DNA of 64,000 nt from Rhodocyclaceae bacterium (GCA_020248265.1 JADCHX010000004.1:695870-759869), one strand, 5' to 3'. Numbered from the stretch's first letter, positions 26,225 to 34,729 are shown. Numbers and translations are program-made. Notes: a model not told the origin generated them from the letters alone.

Positions 26225-27946
26225 ATGCGACGCATCAAGACCGATATCCTGATCCTGGGCTCCGGCGGAGCCGGGCTGTTCGCGGCGCTGCACGCGCACA
26301 AGAAGAACCCGAAGGCCGACATCACCGTCGCTGTGAAGGGGCTGCTCGGCAAGAGTGGCTGCACCCGCATGGTCCAGGGCGGCTACAACGTCGCGCTGGC
26401 GAAGGAAGACTCCGTCGAGCGGCACTTCATGGATACGATCGAAGGTGGCAAGTGGCTTCCCGATCAGGACCTCGCCTGGCAACTGGTCGAGGTCGCGATC
26501 GAGCGTATCCACGAGCTCGAGAACGAGCTCGGCTGCTTCTTCGACCGCAACCCCGATGGCACCGTGCACCAGAAGGCGTTTGCCGGGCAGACCTTCGATC
26601 GTACCGTGCACAAGGGCGACCTGACCGGCATCGAGATCATCAACCGGCTGGCCGAGCAGACCTGGGCGCGAGGCATAAAGCGGCTCGAGGAGCACCGGGC
26701 GATCGAGATCATCCGCAACCGGCGCGGCGACGCGATCGCCGGGGTGCTGATGATCGACATCCGCAGCGGCGAACTGGTATTCGTGCAGGCGCAGGCGGTA
26801 CTGCTCGCCACCGGCGGCGGGCCGACGATGTACAAGTACCACACGCCTTCCGGCGACAAGAGCTGCGACGGCATGGCGATGGCGCTGCGCGCCGGTCTGA
26901 CGCTGCGCGACATGGAGATGGTGCAGTTCCACCCGACCGGTCTGGTGGCCGGGGCAGGCACCCGTATCACCGGCACCATCATCGAAGAAGGGTTGCGTGG
27001 GGTCGGCGGCTACCTGCTCAACGGGCAGGGCGAACGCTTCATGGGTCAGTACGATCCGCGCAACGAGCGTGCGACGCGCGATATCGTCAGCCGCGGCATG
27101 TACGACCAGATGCTCAAGGGCAACGTCGGTCCGAACGGCGGGGTGTACATCACGATGCGCCACCTCGACCCGGCGATGGTGAAGAAGGAATTCCCCGGCA
27201 TGGTCGAGCGCTGCGCCGACTGCGGCTTCGACCTGGTGTCGGGGCTGGTCGAGGTCGTTCCAACCGCGCACTACATGATGGGTGGCGTGGTGTTCCGCAC
27301 CGACTGCTCGACCGATCTGCCCGGCCTGTTCGCAGCGGGCGAAGACACGGGCGGCGTACATGGCGCGAACCGGCTCGGCGGCAACGGTGTCGCCAACTCC
27401 ACCGTGTATGGCGGCATTGCCGGCGACACCATGGGTGCCTGGATAGCCGGCAACGGCGTGTTCCACGAGCCGGACGAAGGCGCGATCGAAGCGGGTGCAG
27501 CGCGCGTTACCCGGCCATTCGGCGCAGGCAGCAAGGGCCCGGCGACCGGCCTGTCCGATATCCGTACCCGGCTGCACGACCTCATGTGGGATGACGTCGG
27601 CATCTTCCGGGACGCAGCCAGTCTGGCGCGCGCAAGCGGCGTGCTCGAGGAACTCGACGCCCGGCTCGATACGACCGGTGTTGCCGATGGCCAGCGCGCA
27701 TTCAACCTCACCTGGCACGACTGGATCAATCTCAAGAACCTCGTGCTGGTCAGCCAGGCGATCCGTGGCGCTGCCGAGCAACGCGAAGATTCGCGTGGTG
27801 CACATTTCCGGAACGACCATCCGGACGTGCGCGACCTCGAGAACTCGCGCTACACCACGGTGCGCATCGACGGTGGCCGGTTCGACTACGGCACGCGGCC
27901 GGTGGTGTTCAGTCGGGTGAAGCCAGGACAGTCGTTGGTCGGCTGA
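26225..27946 (+). CDS. Succinate dehydrogenase/fumarate reductase-like flavoprotein subunit with altered active site
   Basis: A 573-residue SdhA/FrdA-family flavoprotein with the FAD site GSGGAG (12-17), FHPTG (235-239), the catalytic Arg at R285 (ATRDIVSR), H349 in AHYMMGG, and R383 in GANRLGGNG. By eye alignment with E. coli SdhA, two key positions differ: the His that carries covalent FAD is Cys (C46 in KSGCTRMVQGG), and the substrate-contacting Thr254 is Glu (E254 in IEEGLRGVGG, also with Val for Glu at 260). This points to non-covalent FAD and a substrate other than succinate. It pairs with the iron-sulfur and anchor genes at 22027-23491. Confidence 0.87.
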   Translation: MRRIKTDILILGSGGAGLFAALHAHKKNPKADITVAVKGLLGKSGCTRMVQGGYNVALAKEDSVERHFMDTIEGGKWLPDQDLAWQLVEVAIERIHELENELGCFFDRNPDGTVHQKAFAGQTFDRTVHKGDLTGIEIINRLAEQTWARGIKRLEEHRAIEIIRNRRGDAIAGVLMIDIRSGELVFVQAQAVLLATGGGPTMYKYHTPSGDKSCDGMAMALRAGLTLRDMEMVQFHPTGLVAGAGTRITGTIIEEGLRGVGGYLLNGQGERFMGQYDPRNERATRDIVSRGMYDQMLKGNVGPNGGVYITMRHLDPAMVKKEFPGMVERCADCGFDLVSGLVEVVPTAHYMMGGVVFRTDCSTDLPGLFAAGEDTGGVHGANRLGGNGVANSTVYGGIAGDTMGAWIAGNGVFHEPDEGAIEAGAARVTRPFGAGSKGPATGLSDIRTRLHDLMWDDVGIFRDAASLARASGVLEELDARLDTTGVADGQRAFNLTWHDWINLKNLVLVSQAIRGAAEQREDSRGAHFRNDHPDVRDLENSRYTTVRIDGGRFDYGTRPVVFSRVKPGQSLVG

Positions 27947-27984
27947 ACGGTCGAACGGCTGAACGGTCGCAAGGGGGGGCTGCC

Positions 27985-29022
27985 ATGGCGCTACCGGTCG
28001 CGTACAACGCTGTGCATCGCTTCGCCGTCGTGTTACTGGCATCGGCGGGAATGCCCACGGACGATGCCGCCTGCGTCGCCGATCTGCTCGTGTGGGCAGA
28101 CCTGCGCGGTGTGCATTCGCATGGGGTGTCGCGGCTGCCGCAGTATGCCGGCTGGCTGGCCAGCGGCGAGATGAATGCAACGCCCTCGATCCGGGTGCTC
28201 GTCGACCTGCCGGCCCTGCAGGTGATCGAGGGCGACCGCTGCGCCGGTGCGCTCGGCATGCGCCATGCAGTCGATGCGGTGATCGACCGTGCACGCAGCG
28301 CCGGTTCATCGGTCGCGCTGCTGCGCGCGACCACGCATACCGGCGCGGTCGGATTCCATACCGAACGCATCGCGCGGGCGGGGATGCTGGGCGTGGCGGC
28401 GGCCGCTTCGGTGCCGCTGATGGCCTACCACGGCGCCGGCCGAGCAGCCCTGGGTACCGCGCCGCTTTCGATCGCCGCTCCACGCGGCGCGGGTCACGCG
28501 CCAGTCGTGTTCGACATGGCCTCTGCGGTCGTGGCGATGGGCAAGCTGCGGCAGGCCAGAGTGAAGGGCGAGCCGATTCCGGCCGACTGGGCGCTCGATG
28601 CGAACGGCCATCCGACGACCGATCCTGCGCTGGCGAAGGTGCCCCTGCCAGTCGGTGGCGCGAAAGGCTCGGGGCTCGCGCTGATGTTCGAGGTGGTCGC
28701 GAGCCTGCTCACCGCCAACCCGATCCTGGCGCCGGCACTGGCGACAGGTGGCGCGAAGTACCCGCACGTGCAGAATGCCTTCGTGATGGCGCTCGACATC
28801 GACCGCATCGTCGATCCCACGGTCTATCGAAGCGAGATCGAGGCCCTGGCCGCCGCCATCCACGCGCTGCCGCCGAGTGGCGCTTCAGCGGTGCTGCTGC
28901 CAGGCGAGCGCGGCGAGTCGCGGCGGGCGGAGCAGGCGCGTGCAGGCATCGCGCTGCCTGCCGGGGTGCGCCATGACCTCGCGACCCTTGCAAGCAAGTA
29001 CCGCGTCCCCGTGCCCTGGTAG
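27985..29022 (+). CDS. Ldh/MDH2-family 2-hydroxyacid dehydrogenase (ComC-like)
   Basis: A 345-residue NAD(P)-dependent oxidoreductase of the malate/L-lactate/ureidoglycolate/L-sulfolactate dehydrogenase family. Visible blocks are ADLRGVHSHGVSRLPQY near residues 38-54, with the family His, and PVGGAKGSGLALMFEVVASLL near 214-234. The family includes ComC, the (R)-sulfolactate dehydrogenase of coenzyme M biosynthesis and of sulfolactate degraders. As the last gene of the sulfo-lyase operon it may interconvert sulfolactate and sulfopyruvate, or act on the malate analogue. A GGGGGG-like purine run precedes the ATG. Malate or lactate activity cannot be excluded. Confidence 0.82.
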   Translation: MALPVAYNAVHRFAVVLLASAGMPTDDAACVADLLVWADLRGVHSHGVSRLPQYAGWLASGEMNATPSIRVLVDLPALQVIEGDRCAGALGMRHAVDAVIDRARSAGSSVALLRATTHTGAVGFHTERIARAGMLGVAAAASVPLMAYHGAGRAALGTAPLSIAAPRGAGHAPVVFDMASAVVAMGKLRQARVKGEPIPADWALDANGHPTTDPALAKVPLPVGGAKGSGLALMFEVVASLLTANPILAPALATGGAKYPHVQNAFVMALDIDRIVDPTVYRSEIEALAAAIHALPPSGASAVLLPGERGESRRAEQARAGIALPAGVRHDLATLASKYRVPVPW

Positions 29023-29058
29023 CACGGCAGCGCACCTGCCGCCAGATTCAACGCACGC

Positions 29059-31830
29059 TCAGTGCGCCGTTTCCCAGTTGGGGCCGGTGCCGACTTCGAC
29101 CAGCAGCGGCACCGCAAGGGTGGCCACGCCGTTCATCAGCCGGGGCAGAGCCTCGGCAATGGCAGGCCGTTCCGGGTCGGGCACTTCGAGGACCAGTTCG
29201 TCGTGCACCTGCATGATGATGCGGCTCGCCATCTTCGCTTCTCGCAGGTGGCGGTCGACGGCGATCATCGCGAGCTTGATCAGGTCGGCGGCCGTGCCCT
29301 GCATCGGCGCGTTGATCGCCGCGCGTTCGGCGCCCTGCCGGCGGCCCTGGTTCGAGCTCTGGATGTCCGGCAGGTAAAGGCGGCGGCCGAACACGGTCTC
29401 GACGAAGCCGGCCTGGTGCGCGGCTTCCCGGGTACGGCGCATGTAGTCGGCGACGCCGGGATAGCGCATGAAATAGCGGTCGATGTACTGCTGTGCGGCG
29501 GAACGTTCGATGCCGAGCTGCGCCGCCAGCCCGAACGCCGACATGCCGTAGATGAGCCCGAAGTTGATCACCTTGGCATAGCGGCGCTGCTCGCTGCTGA
29601 CCTCGGCGGGCGCGGTCGCGAAGATCTCGGCAGCCGTCGCGCGGTGGATGTCCTCGCCCGCGGCGAAAGCGTCCAGCAGGCCCTTGTCGCCGGACAGGTG
29701 GGCCATGATGCGCAGCTCGATCTGCGAATAGTCGGCCGACACGATCACGCTGCCCGGCGGCGCGACGAACGCCTCGCGGATGCGCCGTCCCTCGGCGGTG
29801 CGCACGGGGATGTTCTGCAGGTTGGGTTCGTTCGAAGACAGGCGCCCGGTGACGGCCACCGCCTGCGCGTAGTTGGTGTGCACGCGTCCGGTGCGCGCAT
29901 TGACCATCCTCGGCAACTTGTCGGTATAAGTCGACTTGAGCTTGGACAGCGACCGATGCTCCAGCAGCAGCTTGGGCAGCGGATAGTCGAGCGCGAGTTC
30001 GGTCAGCACGTCCTCGTCGGTCGAGGGCGTGCCCCCGGCGGTCTTGCGTATCACCGGCATGCCCAGCTTGCCGAACAGGATCTCCTGGATCTGCTTCGGC
30101 GAGTTGAGGTTGAAGGGCTGTCCCGCAGCTTCGTGCGCGCGCCGCTCCACGTCGAGCAGCTTGATGCCGAGTTCGTTGCTCTGGCGATTGAGCAGTTGCA
30201 CGTCGACCAGCACCCCGGTGCGCTCCACCGTCTGCAGAACGCGCGCGACCGGGATCTCGATCTCGCGGTACAGCCGGTCGATCGGTTCGATCGCGGCCAC
30301 CTGGGGATAGAGCACATGGTGCAGCCGCAGCGTGATGTCGGCGTCCTCCGCCGCGTACTCGGTCGCGCGTTCGATCGACACTTCCGCGAAGCCGATCTGC
30401 TTCGCGCCCTTGCCGGCCACCTGCTCGTAGGTGATCGTCGTCTCGCCGAGGTGGCGCAGCGCGAGGTCGTCCATGTCGTGCCGGCGGTGGCTCTCGAGCA
30501 CGTACGACTGGAGCAGCGTGTCGTGCGCGATGCCGGCGAGCTGCACGCCGTGGTTCGCGAAGATGTGCGCGTCGTACTTCAGGTTCTGGCCGACCTTCGG
30601 GAAGGCGTCGCCCTCCAGCCAGTGGCGCAGCCGGGCGAGCACGTGCTCGCGGGCGAGCTGGTCGGGTGCGCCCGGGTAGCGGTGGCCGACCGGGACATAG
30701 CAGGCAACGCCGGGCGCGGTCGACAGCGAGATGCCGACCAGCTCCGCGTTCATCGGTTCGAGGCTGGTGGTCTCGGTATCCACTGCGGTCAGCGGCGCGG
30801 CTTCGATGCGCGCGATCCACGCATCCAGCCGCTCGTCGGTGGTGACGCATTCGTAGTGCCGCTCGATCGATGCGGCCTGCGGGATCGGTGCCGGGTCGTG
30901 CGCCCACTGTCGTGCCGGCAGGCGCTGCGCGGCGGTAGCGGTATCCGAGCCCTTCAGGTTGCCGCCGTTCGCCTCCGGATGGCGCGCGGCCTTGACCTCG
31001 GCCAGCCAGCTCTTGAACTCGAACCGTTCGAACAGTTCGGCGAGTTTGGCGTCGTCGGGATCGACAGGTGCCAGCCCTTCTGGGCCGAGCGGCAGATCGA
31101 CGTCGCGCTTCACCGTCACCAGCCGCCGTCCCATCGGCAGCCAGTCGAGTGCCTTGCGCAGGTTCTCGCCGACCACCCCGCCGATCTGGTCGGCATTGGC
31201 GACCACGCCGTCGAGCGAGCCGTACTGTGCGAGCCACTTGATGGCGGTCTTCGGTCCTACCTTGGCCACGCCCGGCACATTGTCGACCGTATCGCCGACC
31301 AGCGAGAGGTAGTCGACGATCTGCTCCGGCGGAACGCCGAACTTCGCCTGAACCCCCGCGGGATCGAGCGTCTCGTTGCTCATCGTGTTGACCAGCGTCG
31401 TCGAGTCGTCGACGAGTTGCGCGAGGTCCTTGTCGCCGGTCGACACGATGGTGCGCATCGCATGCGCGCGCGCGCGGCAGGCCAGCGTGCCGATCACGTC
31501 GTCCGCCTCGACGCCCTCGATCATCACGATCGGCCAGCCGAGCGCACGGATGGCCTCGTGGATCGGATCGATCTGCAGCGCGAGGTCGTCCGGCATCGCC
31601 GATCGCGTCGCCTTGTATTCCGGATACCAGTCGTCGCGGAAGGTCTTTCCCTTGGCGTCGAACACGCACGCCCTATAATCGGCCGGCACTTCACGCTGCA
31701 ATCGTCGCAGCATGTTGATCACGCCGTAGATGGCGCCGGTGGGTTCGCCTGCCTTGTTGCGCAGGTCGGGCAGGGCATGGAACGCGCGGTAGAGGTACGA
31801 CGATGCGTCGACCAGCAGCAGTGTCTTCAA
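29059..31830 (-). CDS. polA: DNA polymerase I
   Basis: A 923-residue PolA with all three domains. The 5'-3' exonuclease (about 1-290) begins KTLLLVDASSYLYRAFHAL. The 3'-5' proofreading domain (about 330-510) keeps the catalytic DxE in AVDTETTSLEP. The polymerase domain (about 540-923) has DYSQIELRIMAHLSGD and VHDELVLEVP. The start is taken as TTG 31830, which gives the family N-terminus (M)KTLLLVDAS; no ATG or GTG is present nearby. The start lies only 10 bases from the divergent LOG-family gene, so each promoter must lie in the other's coding sequence. Confidence 0.95.
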   Translation of the reverse strand: MKTLLLVDASSYLYRAFHALPDLRNKAGEPTGAIYGVINMLRRLQREVPADYRACVFDAKGKTFRDDWYPEYKATRSAMPDDLALQIDPIHEAIRALGWPIVMIEGVEADDVIGTLACRARAHAMRTIVSTGDKDLAQLVDDSTTLVNTMSNETLDPAGVQAKFGVPPEQIVDYLSLVGDTVDNVPGVAKVGPKTAIKWLAQYGSLDGVVANADQIGGVVGENLRKALDWLPMGRRLVTVKRDVDLPLGPEGLAPVDPDDAKLAELFERFEFKSWLAEVKAARHPEANGGNLKGSDTATAAQRLPARQWAHDPAPIPQAASIERHYECVTTDERLDAWIARIEAAPLTAVDTETTSLEPMNAELVGISLSTAPGVACYVPVGHRYPGAPDQLAREHVLARLRHWLEGDAFPKVGQNLKYDAHIFANHGVQLAGIAHDTLLQSYVLESHRRHDMDDLALRHLGETTITYEQVAGKGAKQIGFAEVSIERATEYAAEDADITLRLHHVLYPQVAAIEPIDRLYREIEIPVARVLQTVERTGVLVDVQLLNRQSNELGIKLLDVERRAHEAAGQPFNLNSPKQIQEILFGKLGMPVIRKTAGGTPSTDEDVLTELALDYPLPKLLLEHRSLSKLKSTYTDKLPRMVNARTGRVHTNYAQAVAVTGRLSSNEPNLQNIPVRTAEGRRIREAFVAPPGSVIVSADYSQIELRIMAHLSGDKGLLDAFAAGEDIHRATAAEIFATAPAEVSSEQRRYAKVINFGLIYGMSAFGLAAQLGIERSAAQQYIDRYFMRYPGVADYMRRTREAAHQAGFVETVFGRRLYLPDIQSSNQGRRQGAERAAINAPMQGTAADLIKLAMIAVDRHLREAKMASRIIMQVHDELVLEVPDPERPAIAEALPRLMNGVATLAVPLLVEVGTGPNWETAH

Positions 31831-31840
31831 GGAGCGACCA

Positions 31841-32575
31841 ATGCGGGAAAAGATGCCGGCCCTGCTCACACCGTCGGTGGAGCCCGAACTTGCCCGGCGG
31901 GTGGAGTCCTCGCGCGAGGCCTGGCGAGTGCTCGAGATTATGTCAGAGTTCATCGAGTCGACCGAACGCCTGACCAACATCGCGCCGGCCGTCAGCCTGT
32001 TCGGCAGCGCGCGTACGCCGCCCGATGGCGCGTACTATCTGCTCGCCGAGACGATCGCACGGAACCTGTCCGATGCCGGCTTCGCGGTGATCTCGGGCGG
32101 TGGCCCCGGCATCATGGAAGCCGCGAACAAGGGTGCGTACTTCGGACGCAGCCCCAGCGTTGGCCTGAACATCCTGCTGCCGCACGAGCAGAGCGCCAAT
32201 CCGTACCAGGACGTCAGCCAGACCTTCCGGCACTTCTTCGCGCGCAAGGTCGCGTTCGTGAAGTTCGCCGTCGCCTACGTGGTGCTGCCAGGCGGATTCG
32301 GCACGCTGGACGAACTGTTCGAGGCGCTGACCCTGGTGCAGACCGGCAAGACGCGCCGCATGCCGATCATCCTGGTCCACACGCCGTTCTGGAGCGGGCT
32401 GATCGACTGGTTCCGAGAGCGACTGGTGGCCGAAGGCATGATCAGTCCGGAGGACGTTGACCTGATCCAGCTGATAGACGACCCCTCGAAGATCACCACG
32501 GCGATCTTCGATCACTACGAATCGCGCGGCTTCGCGCCGTCAGCCGAGGAACGCGAGATCCAGTTGAACCTCTGA
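31841..32575 (+). CDS. LOG-family (TIGR00730) Rossmann-fold protein, probable cytokinin riboside 5'-monophosphate phosphoribohydrolase-like
   Basis: A 244-residue LOG-family protein with both signature motifs: GGGPGIMEAANKGA near residues 86-99 and PGGFGTLDELFE near 148-159. It belongs to the longer subfamily with an N-terminal helical extension. Family members hydrolyse nucleotide 5'-monophosphates to base and ribose 5-phosphate; the bacterial role is probably nucleotide salvage or clean-up. AAGGAG upstream of ATG 31841 supports the start. It is followed by a large perfect hairpin at 32577-32647. Confidence 0.88.
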   Translation: MREKMPALLTPSVEPELARRVESSREAWRVLEIMSEFIESTERLTNIAPAVSLFGSARTPPDGAYYLLAETIARNLSDAGFAVISGGGPGIMEAANKGAYFGRSPSVGLNILLPHEQSANPYQDVSQTFRHFFARKVAFVKFAVAYVVLPGGFGTLDELFEALTLVQTGKTRRMPIILVHTPFWSGLIDWFRERLVAEGMISPEDVDLIQLIDDPSKITTAIFDHYESRGFAPSAEEREIQLNL

Positions 32576-32576
32576 A

Positions 32577-32647
32577 AAAGACGGGGGGGTCAGGTCTTGA
32601 GTTTTGCATCGGAGATGCAAAACTCAAGACCTGACCCCCCCGTCTTT
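32577..32647. repeat. Perfect 34-bp inverted repeat with 3-base loop
   Basis: The arms 32577-32610 and 32614-32647 are perfectly complementary over 34 bases around the loop GGA. The arms contain a run of seven G (or C) and an AAAG/CTTT outer end. It starts two bases after the LOG gene stop and ends 14 bases before the SWIB gene stop, so it lies exactly between two convergent genes. It can act as a bidirectional terminator. The length and perfection are unusual for a terminator and resemble a REP-type or RAYT-mobilised palindrome, but no transposase gene is nearby. Confidence 0.85.
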
Positions 32648-32661
32648 CCCAGCAGCGAGGC

Positions 32662-33063
32662 TCAGGAAAGCTGTTTCGAGACCAGTTTGGTCAGGTCGAA
32701 CATGGATACCTGCTTCTTGCCGCCGAAGATCGGGCCGAGTTTGGCGTCGGCGTTGATGTTGCGGCGGTTGACGCTGTCCTGCAGGCCGTTTTTCTTGATG
32801 TAGGCCCAGATCTTCTTCGTGACGTCCGGACGTGACAACGGCTTGTCGCCGACGATCGCCGCGAGCAGCGCGCTCGGCTTCAGTGCGACCATGAACGCAG
32901 CGTTGGGCTTGCGTGCGACCTTCTTTTTCGCGACTTTCTTCGGGGCCGCTTTCTTGGCAGCCTTCTTCGCGACCACTTTCTTGACGGCTTTCTTTGCTAC
33001 TTTCTTTGCGACCTTCTTTGCAGCCTTGGTAGCGGCTTTCTTGGCGGGCTTCTTGGCAGCCAT
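32662..33063 (-). CDS. SWIB/MDM2 domain protein with lysine-rich histone-like N-terminus
   Basis: A 133-residue basic protein. Residues 1-52 are an AAKK/VAKK-type lysine-alanine repeat like histone H1 or AlgP tails. Residues 57-131 are a SWIB domain (ALLAAIVGDKPLSRPDVTKKIWAYIKKNGLQD, quoted in part: SRPDVTKKIWAYIKKNGL). Such proteins are common in Burkholderiales and chlamydiae and are thought to bind DNA. GGAGATATCC precedes the ATG. The repeat tract uses AAG codons and is prone to length variation. Confidence 0.92.
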   Translation of the reverse strand: MAAKKPAKKAATKAAKKVAKKVAKKAVKKVVAKKAAKKAAPKKVAKKKVARKPNAAFMVALKPSALLAAIVGDKPLSRPDVTKKIWAYIKKNGLQDSVNRRNINADAKLGPIFGGKKQVSMFDLTKLVSKQLS

Positions 33064-33289
33064 TCAGGATATCTCCATGGAGTGGGTGTGAGTCTTCCGC
33101 AGGGCGACCGGTACCGTCGCTACGGAGGACTGTACGGAAGTGTACTCATGCTACGAGAGAAGAATAGGGCTTTTCCGAGCTTTTTGCCTAGGAGCGCACG
33201 CAGCGGTGCGGCAAACGCACAACGCTTTCCGATGGCGGCGCGGCCCGAGGTTGCCTAGAATGAGGCTTTGGAGACCCCTGAGGCGCGCC

Positions 33290-33703
33290 ATGCAAAGCCA
33301 TCCGAATGACCCGTTACCCGCGACTGCGCAGATACCTTCGCCCGTGCGCGGCGTCCTGGCGGCCCTGCTGCTGGCGGCATGTGGCGCCCTGCTGGTGGCA
33401 TTCCCGGCAGCCGCCCAGCAGCGCCCGTCCAACCTCGAGCCGTTGCCGGACATTCCTCCGCCGCCGCCGGCCACCTTGCAGCTGGCCCCGGGCGTCGAGC
33501 CCGAGATCCGTATCATCCGTCGCGACAAAGAGACGGTCGAAGAATTCCGCGTGGGCGGACAGCTCTACATGATGAGGGTCACGCCGGTCGGCGGCGGCAC
33601 GCCGTACTACCTGGTCGATTACTTCGGCGACGGCAACTTCGCGCGTACCGCGACCTACGACAGCGGCGTGCGGGTGCCGATGTGGGTCATCCGCAGCTGG
33701 TAG
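33290..33703 (+). CDS. DUF2782 family exported protein
   Basis: A 137-residue DUF2782 protein with a signal-type hydrophobic stretch (about 21-40, cut near AAAQQ). A proline-rich linker (LPDIPPPPPA) and a C-terminal domain with PEIRIIRRDKETVEEFRVGGQLYMMRV and the ending PYYLVDYFGDG..RSW follow (quoted in part). In Burkholderiales it commonly sits beside polA and thrB, as here. An in-frame ATG at 33260 is an alternative start. The 226-base gap upstream (33064-33289) should carry the promoters of this gene and of SWIB, but no strong -35/-10 pair was seen. Confidence 0.85.
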   Translation: MQSHPNDPLPATAQIPSPVRGVLAALLLAACGALLVAFPAAAQQRPSNLEPLPDIPPPPPATLQLAPGVEPEIRIIRRDKETVEEFRVGGQLYMMRVTPVGGGTPYYLVDYFGDGNFARTATYDSGVRVPMWVIRSW

Positions 33704-33733
33704 CCCCGGACGCATGAGAGGCTGCCCGGAACC

Positions 33734-34729
33734 ATGGCCGTATTCACCACCGTCACGCCCGACCAGGCCTCAGCCTGGCTGCTCCGCTATGCGCTCGGCA
33801 AGCTGGTTGCACTCGAGGGCATCCAGAGCGGCATCGAGAACACGAACTACTTCCTGACGACCGATGCGGCCGGCCGTGATGCGCGCACGACTGGCGGGCG
33901 TTACGTGCTGACGCTGTTCGAGAAGCTCACCGCGACCGAACTGCCGTTCTACCTCGGCCTCATGGCTCACCTGGCTGACCGTGGCGTCCCGACGCCCCGG
34001 CCGATGCCCGATGTCGATGGCCGGTGGCTCGGCGAACTCAACGGCAAGCCGGCCGCCATCGTCGCCCGGCTTTCGGGGCGCTCGGTCGCCGCGCCGTCTG
34101 AGCAGCAGTGCCACGCCCTCGGACGGATGCTCGGCACGATGCACGCCGCCGGTGTCGACTATCCGCACACGATGCCCAATCCGCGCGGCCCGCACTGGTG
34201 GAGCGCAACGGCCCCGAGGCTGGCCGGCTTCCTGCCGCCGGACGACTGGCGCATGCTCGAGAACGAGATCGCCTTCCAGGCGAGCCATCGCTTCGACCGC
34301 CTGCCGCGCGGGCCGATCCATGCCGACCTGTTTCGCGACAACGTGCTGTTCGAGGATGGCAGCGCCGAGGTGGGCGGCATCATCGATTTCTACTTCGCCT
34401 GCACCGACGTACTGCTGTTCGATGTCGCGGTCGCGGTGAACGACTGGTGCCGGGCCGATTACGGCGATCCGTCCGCAGGCATCGATGCGCACGCGGCCGC
34501 CGCGCTGCTCCAAGGGTATGCCGCCGTGCGTCCTTTCGGCGATACCGAACGCCTCGTCTGGCCGGCCATGCTTCGTGCCGGCGCACTCCGGTTCTGGGTG
34601 TCGCGGCTGTTCGATTTCCACCTGCCGCGGCCGGGAGAACTGGTACACGCGCACGATCCGGCCCATTTCCGCGACCTGCTGTCCTGGCATGTCGCATCGC
34701 CGGGGCGCATCGCGCTCCCGGGCGCCTGA
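33734..34729 (+). CDS. thrB: Homoserine kinase
   Basis: A 331-residue ThrB of the APH (aminoglycoside phosphotransferase-like) type found in Proteobacteria. It begins MAVFTTVTPDQASAWL and has GIQSGIENTNYFL near residues 29-41. The kinase catalytic loop is PIHADLFRDNVLF near 194-206 and the metal-binding Asp is in GGIIDFYFA near 214-222. It phosphorylates homoserine with ATP in threonine synthesis. Thirty bases separate it from the DUF2782 gene. Confidence 0.94.
   Translation: MAVFTTVTPDQASAWLLRYALGKLVALEGIQSGIENTNYFLTTDAAGRDARTTGGRYVLTLFEKLTATELPFYLGLMAHLADRGVPTPRPMPDVDGRWLGELNGKPAAIVARLSGRSVAAPSEQQCHALGRMLGTMHAAGVDYPHTMPNPRGPHWWSATAPRLAGFLPPDDWRMLENEIAFQASHRFDRLPRGPIHADLFRDNVLFEDGSAEVGGIIDFYFACTDVLLFDVAVAVNDWCRADYGDPSAGIDAHAAAALLQGYAAVRPFGDTERLVWPAMLRAGALRFWVSRLFDFHLPRPGELVHAHDPAHFRDLLSWHVASPGRIALPGA

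Noticed and set aside
26120..28483. A 787-codon open frame on the minus strand across the flavoprotein and dehydrogenase genes
   Set aside because: It is a shadow of clearly recognisable genes on the plus strand and shows no domain.
29062..32460. A 1132-codon open frame antisense to polA
   Set aside because: High-GC coding DNA often leaves long open frames on the opposite strand. Its translation has no recognised motif, and polA is certain on the minus strand.
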